Assembly: GCA_009746045.1 (NCBI GenBank)
Contig: RPFO01001645.1
Location: 1-64,000, forward strand
Length of the DNA: 64,000 nucleotides
Source of the DNA: Mesostigma viride
Taxonomy: Eukaryota; Streptophyta; Mesostigmatophyceae; Mesostigmatales; Mesostigmataceae
Direction of reading: 5' to 3'
The position numbers were made by a program, and so were the translations under genes. The notes under the pieces were generated by a model. That model saw only the letters and a list, made by a program, of their open reading frames with translations. It searched no databases and was not told the DNA's origin. This document shows positions 43,362-64,000 of this stretch, one piece after another (the stretch's first letter is position 1; every line of letters begins with the position of its first letter).

Positions 43362-44250
43362 GGCATCATCCATGGGGGCCATTATGGGCGCACATGCGCG
43401 TGGGCCACATGCTAGGCTAAGCCTGACTAATCTACACTACTGGTATATATTCCCTAGTCTGAGGTGGCAGGGGGGGCCTGCCAGGGCTTGTGGTCAACGT
43501 GGATGACCGCCCCCCTCGATCCAGTATATACCGGCTTCCCCATTGCGCTCTGCCGGAGCTGAAGGTAGGTCGGCCATAGCTCGCGTCGCCGCTGTTGCTG
43601 GGCCGGCCAGGGTCAAGTCGTCGTCCATGCAGCGTGAAGCGAGTCTCCGAGAGCTTCTTGCGGCATTTAAGGAACGACAGCTTGTCCGCCATGTACTTAA
43701 AGGTGAGGAGCACGGGTGCCGGGCCAGCCTTCCCCCGCGCGCGGGGGAGGCGGACAGCCGACTATGTCCAGCTCACCAGTGAGTAGCACGGGGGCAAAAA
43801 TGTCGCGCTTAAATGCCTCAAGAAGGCTCGTGGAGGTCTCACCTGCCGGCTGGTCGAAGTGCTTGACGATGACATTGTGGCTGCACAGGGCGATGTCGGC
43901 TTCCTCGCGAAGGTCGAGGGCTTGTTGCTTGAGTTGTGCCGTGATGGTGGAGGTGGTGGAGGTGGTGTGCTGCTTAAGCAAGTCCGCCCAGGTTGAGGGA
44001 GCATCGCCGGCCGGGCCAGCAGGCGCCGGCTGGGCGGCGATGTCCTTCACCGCTTGGGCGGTGAGGCCGGCGGTGTCATGCAAGCTCTCAAGGGCGGTGG
44101 CGGTGGCTTGAAGGCGTTGGTCGAGGTCGAGGAGCTGGGCTTTGATGTCGGCAGTGGAGGCGGAAATGGCAGTGGAGGTGGCGGTGAGGTGAGGAAGTTC
44201 AGCAGCCAGCGGGCCCGGCACCCATAGCTGCGACGTCAGCAGCAAGGGGG
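43362..44250 (-). pseudogene. LINE ORF1-like copy 2, inverted
   Basis: The minus strand encodes ATALESLHDTAGLTAQAVKD, WADLLKQHTTSTTS, EEADIALCSHNVIVKHFDQ and a C-terminal part related to DLTLAQQQRRRELWPTYLQ. This is nearly the same protein as at 46095-46708 but in opposite orientation, and the 3' flank (43362-43475) is also inverted relative to 46709-46990. Coiled coil followed by an 'R-x-LWPTYxxLR' end fits LINE ORF1-type RNA-binding proteins by general pattern; inference. A frame change near 43700 breaks it. Confidence 0.5.
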
Positions 44251-44539
44251 GTCACGTGCTGCTGGAAGGCCGTTCCGTGAGGATGGAACGGAGAGTGGGG
44301 GCAGAGATGGATGGAGCCCAGATCTCGCCGTCAGAGCGCTGGAGAAGGGAGTTGAGGATGGCGTGCTGGAGCTGGGGGCGGGGGCAGCCAAACAGCATGC
44401 CGTGGTTGGTCCAGCGGCTGCCGGATGACACACATGCCTCAAGTTAATTGCTTGAGCGACACAGAGCCAAGGAAGGGGTAAAAAATGTGTAGTATAATGA
44501 GCAAGATATGGTAACACCATATGGCCATTTATAGCCTAT

Positions 44540-44812
44540 AGTACTCCTACACACACAGATCTCGGATGATTTATCTAGTCCGAAAGGCTTGCATCACTCC
44601 CCGGAAAGGAGAACTTTTGCGGATGACTGTAGGTGTAAGTTGGCGATGCCCTATAGGATCCGGAGACGTCCGTCCTATAGTCAGCGAAAGTTGGTGCGAG
44701 AGGTCCCCAGTTCGATTCCGGTCGGATTCATTTGCAGATCGCGTTTTCCGCGTTTTCCGCGGACCGGCACTGAACGCAAATGGTTTTCACCTTTGCGGCG
44801 TGCCAAATCAGA
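44540..44812 (+). mobile_element. SINE-like insertion with tRNA-Pro-like segment
   Basis: 273 bp flanked by the 13-bp direct repeat ATTTATAGCCTAT (44527-44539 and 44813-44825). It contains GGTGCGAGAGGTCCC then AGTTCGATTCC, which closely matches the 3' half of eukaryotic tRNA-Pro with its box B. A hairpin CTATAGGA...TCCTATAG lies just upstream. No poly-A tail. Duplication length and the RNA polymerase III box suggest LINE-mobilised retroposition. It sits between ORF1 copies 2 and 3. Confidence 0.65.
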
Positions 44813-44825
44813 ATTTATAGCCTAT

Positions 44826-45484
44826 GGCCATGCATGGCCAGCGCCTCCAGGACAACGCCCGGCATCGCCATCGAGTGCCTGCCAAACACCGCAGGCCTCA
44901 CCGCCCAGGCGGTGAAGGACATTGCCGCCCGGCCAGCACCTGCTGGCCCTGCCGACGATGCTCCTCCCACCCAAACCTGGACGGACATGCTGAAGCAACA
45001 CACCACCTCCACCACCTCCGCCGTCGCAGCAAAGCTCAAGCAGCAGACGCTCGACCTCTGCGAGGAGGCCGAGCTTGACAAGCGCAGCCTTAACGTCATC
45101 GTCAAGAACTTCGACCTGGTGGAAGGTGAGAACTCCGTGAAGCTTGCATGCACAGGCGTTTGAGAAAGAAATCCTTGGCCGCATGGGCCTCATTGGTGAG
45201 ATGAAGCTGGAGGCCCTCCGCTGCTGCTCATCTTTGAGAACCCGGCAGACAAGATTTCGTTCCTCAGACGCCGCAAGCGGCTCGAGAGGACTCACTACAC
45301 CTTGGACGACGACTTGACCCTGGCGCAGCAACAACGGCGAGGGGAGCTATGGCCGACCTACCTCCAGCTCCGGCAGACCGCGGAGGGGAAGACGGTGTAC
45401 TGGAAGGGGGCGGCCATCTACGTCGGCCACAAGCCCTGGCAAGCGACCCCCGCTGCCCCAGCACCTCCAGCCACCCCAGCTTAG
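44826..45484 (+). pseudogene. LINE ORF1-like copy 3, diverged
   Basis: Frames give AGLTAQAVKDIAARPAPAG, TWTDMLKQHTTSTTSAV and LNVIVKNFDLVEGENSVK. After a frame change near 45160 come KISFLRRRKRLERTHYTLDD, LTLAQQQRRGELWPTYLQLR and TVYWKGAAIYVGHKPWQ, with a stop at about 45484. It is parallel to copies 2 and 4 but clearly more diverged. Confidence 0.5.
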
Positions 45485-45821
45485 GGGAATACAGCAGTAG
45501 TAGTGTAGAATAGTAAGGCCTAGCCACCGTGGCCTTGTACATGTACGCCTAAATATTATGGGCCCCACACCAGATGATGAATTAGCATTATTTAGCCATG
45601 TACACGTGCCTATGTAGTGAGGATTTTCTAGACTAGATAGCTTAGAGTTAGGATAGTTCGATTACGCGGCTTCCTCCACCCCATCCATCATGGAATATGT
45701 GCTACATGATCTCCCCACGGAGGCATGTTATAATTTAAATTTTTTTTTAATGTGCCTATGATGAGCCCCACACTGGTCAGATGATTAATTAATTAATTAA
45801 TTAATTATCAACATCACTCCG
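45485..45821. other. Non-coding stretch ending in (TTAA/ATTA)n
   Basis: No ORF. A poly-T and a run of ATTAATTAATTAATTAATTA lie at 45720-45812, which look like tails of non-LTR elements. Confidence 0.5.
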
Positions 45822-46085
45822 TTGGGAGTAGATGTAGCACATAGCCCTGAGAAGGGGCATATGGCTTTTAATACATTCTAGGCTACTTCATGCAAGGGTG
45901 GGAATGTAAGCTACCCCTGCTCTAGGTGCACCAAGGCACCTGCACCCTCATGGTCTATCACGCTATGCCCGGGTAAGGGGGGAGCATGCCTGTGAGGGAG
46001 GAAGATCATCATGGCTATACAAGAGCTAGGACATGGCTTCTCGACAGAGAGCATCTCTCTGCATGGCATAGCATGGCTAAATTCT
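45822..46085 (+). repeat. Repeat p1, copy 2
   Basis: Strongly similar to 43030-43345, same orientation, beginning CCGTTGGGAGTAGATGTAGC. Confidence 0.75.
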
Positions 46086-46094
46086 TAATGCAAC

Positions 46095-46708
46095 ATGCAT
46101 GACACCGCCGGCCTCACCGCCCAGGCGGTGAAGGACATCGCCGCCCAGCCGGCTCCTGCTGGCCCGGCCGGCGATGCTCCCTCCACCTGGGCGGACTTGC
46201 TTAAGCAGCACACCACCTCCACCACCTCCACCATCTCGGCACAACTCAAGCAACAAGCCCTCGACCTTCGCGAGGAAGCCGACATCGCCCGGCGCAGCCA
46301 CAATGTCATTGTCAAGCACTTCGACCAGCAGGCAGGTGAGACCTCCACGAGCCTTCTTGAGGCATTTAAGCGCGCCATTCTTGCCCCCATGTTACTCACT
46401 GGTGAGCTGGACATGTCGGCTGTCCGCCTCCCCGCGCGCGGGGGAAGGCTGGCCCGGCACCCGTGCTCCTCACCTTTAAGTACATGGCGGACAAGCTGGC
46501 GTTCCTTAAATGCCGCAAGAAGCTCTCGGAGACTCGCTTCACGCTGGACGACGACTTGACCCTGGCCCAGCAACAACGGCGACGCGATCTATGGCCGACC
46601 TACCTTCAGCTCCGGCAGAGCGCAAGGGGGAAGCCGGTATACTGGAGGGGGGCGGTCATCCACGTTGACCACAAGCCCTGGCAGCCCCCTCCTGCCACCT
46701 CAGACTAG
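46095..46708 (+). pseudogene. LINE ORF1-like copy 4, best preserved
   Basis: The frame from 46095 reads MHDTAGLTAQAVKDIAAQPA, WADLLKQHTTSTTS, EEADIARRSHNVIVKHFDQQ. Near 46440 the frame changes, then LSETRFTLDDDLTLAQQQRR, WPTYLQLRQSARGKPVYWRG and VIHVDHKPWQ, with the stop at about 46708. The protein would have a helical first half and a compact RNA-binding end. No partner ORF2 lies within 5 kb on either side. Confidence 0.55.
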
Positions 46709-47340
46709 GAATATATATATTAAAAATATAATTACTTACAGCAGAGTGAAATCACTCAAACCAAAGCAAACGCCCAGCTATAAACCTATATACAGAGCCA
46801 TGTCAAAGCTCTATACTACGATAAGACCAATGGAAACGCCTAACGGGAGGAACCTAATAGCCCTGCTGCACCGCAAAATCAGCCCGCGTACGGCGGAGCA
46901 TGATGTCAGCCATTAGAATATATATACCAGTAGTGTAGATTAGTAAGGCTTAGCCTAGCATGTGGCCCACGCGCATGTGCGCCCATAATGGCCCCCATGG
47001 ATGATGCCTTCAACATTTAGCCATGCTTTGTCTATAATGGGACCCCCATGGTCAGATGATGCCTAGCTTTATTTAGTCATGTTTTGCCCATGTAGAGGGT
47101 TGCTCTCTGCTGAGATGCCATGCACCCTAGTCATTGCCTAGCCATAATAATCTTCCACCCCATGCCAGGCCTTTTTAGGTATGATACATCATGGTGGTGC
47201 AGGTGCACCTTGTGCACCCCGAGCAGGTGGCGGTTTACATCCCCCCACCTGCAGGTTGTAGCTCAGAATGTATTACGAACCATATGCCCCCTCTCAGGGC
47301 AATGTGTTACATAAGCTCCCAACGGAGCTATGTTCTTAAT
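46709..47340. repeat. Inverted copies of ORF1 flank and of repeat p1
   Basis: 46920-46990 (CCAGTAGTGTAGATTAGTAAG onward) is the reverse complement of 43370-43440. 47045-47335 is an inverted, diverged copy of repeat p1, ending CTCCCAACGGAGC then TTAATTAATT. Confidence 0.6.
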
Positions 47341-48202
47341 TAATTAAATGCATGGTCCAAAACTAAAAAGTATGAAAATTTGGCCTCAAAGAGGCAGTAT
47401 CTATGTAGCAGATGCCCCTTGAAAACGTGGAACTACTGTGTTGCCACTGTTTTCTGTAACAGCAATTGGGGACTGCATACTTTACAGGATGGAAATTTTG
47501 TATCGTTGAACACAGAAAATTGGGCTAACGGCAAGCCATCGATAATCTTCTATCTTGATTCGCCCCATTCTCCTTGCATGCTTTCAACAAGCATGGTTTG
47601 TGTTAGCAAGCCAACACCAAACTTTGCCTTAGTCACTAGGCGGGTAGGTAGGCATTCACTACACTAGCAACAGTATATTTACGTAAACACATAGTTGTAC
47701 ATAATGGCGCCGCTGACAGTATATCGCCCTTGTTCAGAAACCTTTGGGAAGTGCACTGATGTTTGCACATTGGGCGATCTGGGCGAGTGAGTCGCGCCAC
47801 TTGCCTTCGCGGGTGAAGTATCCGCGTAGAAAAGCACCTCATCGGGTACTCCGTGGCATGCTTTCAGTGCATGATCACGCGTTTACTTACATATTTACTT
47901 TGCACATTGGCTTGAAAAGGAAGCAGCTGCCCGCTGGGCAGTCTTAACATGCCTTACGGCCTTGCCCCTTTGGATAGGGATTCAGAGACCTGAACTTGAA
48001 GAACTCCAAGATCTGGAATTTCTGGTGCCAAGAAGGTGCCTCTGTACCACTGCGCTTCCATTCACGCAGGTTTCTCCAGCCTCATGCGCAAGCCAGCCAC
48101 TTTGGTATATGCTTGACATGTTAACATGTCTTATTGACTGTGGCATCAAAAGCCGTTTGGGCAGCCATGCAGAGGCAGCAACCGTGCCATACCGATGCCC
48201 AT
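47341..48202. other. Stretch without a recognised gene
   Basis: Only short ORFs; no repeat family or motif seen. Confidence 0.4.

Positions 48203-64000
<15,798 letters not shown>

Noticed and set aside
44652-44726. Complete tRNA gene with a 7-bp acceptor stem
   Set aside because: GGATCCG pairs with CGGATTC at the right distance, but the D-arm and anticodon arm do not form. I keep it only as a tRNA-like SINE part.

Overview
The window is nuclear DNA from a eukaryote. Coding stretches are split by short GT-AG introns, and much of the sequence is LTR, LINE-like, SINE-like, hAT-like and foldback elements, minisatellites and microsatellites. GC content is generally high. A many-exon membrane-protein gene resembling algal families, together with this repeat mix, suggests a green alga or a related protist. 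I cannot name the species, and no rRNA, intact tRNA, bacterial operon or CRISPR array is visible.

Layout. (1) 1-9.3 kb, minus strand: 'gene A', twelve exons that I joined by splice sites, running off the left edge. It encodes a very large Lys/Glu/Ser/Pro-rich protein of unrecognised family. (2) 9.35-15.04 kb: a tandem array of short palindromes, a 2.8-kb minisatellite of about 30-bp units, and a 37-bp satellite split by two head-to-tail copies of an insertion element. (3) 16.4-20.1 kb, plus strand: 'gene B', a transposase-like protein with a plausible DDD triad and Cys clusters, followed at 20.7-21.1 kb by a small broken 'gene C'. Genes A and B are divergent. Most gene A introns, both resolved gene B introns, and the flanks of both genes carry one near-palindrome (8-base arms around CTGCAG). 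I read A plus B, possibly with C, as one candidate large transposable element with its own intron-borne repeat family; this is the leading candidate for an undescribed system.

(4) 21-29 kb: no host gene recognised. It holds a TIR-bearing MITE, GC-rich tandem motifs, a Ser-rich ORF pair, a gag-like ORF and decayed hAT transposase pieces. (5) 29,288-39,102: a young Ty1/copia-type retrotransposon with LTRs of 647 and 644 bp, an AAAAT target duplication, and decayed ORFs in the unusual order leader ORF, Gag, integrase, protease-like, reverse transcriptase, RNase H. A 1,340-bp foldback element with a CAAGG duplication sits inside it. (6) 39.8-47.4 kb: a copia RNase H relic, at least four fragments of a LINE ORF1-like gene in both orientations, short repeats with a shared stem-loop and TTAA tail, and a SINE-like insertion with a 13-bp duplication.

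(7) 48.2-64 kb, minus strand: short exons with hydrophobic segments feeding a long Ser/Pro-rich cytoplasmic tail, probably one large multi-pass membrane-protein gene running off the right edge. Its introns hold (GGGCAGGC)n, (GA)n, (GGT)n, a 26-bp minisatellite and an LTR-like element. Frameshifts, several at homopolymer runs, recur in genes A, B and C and in the transposons; they could be decay or assembly errors.
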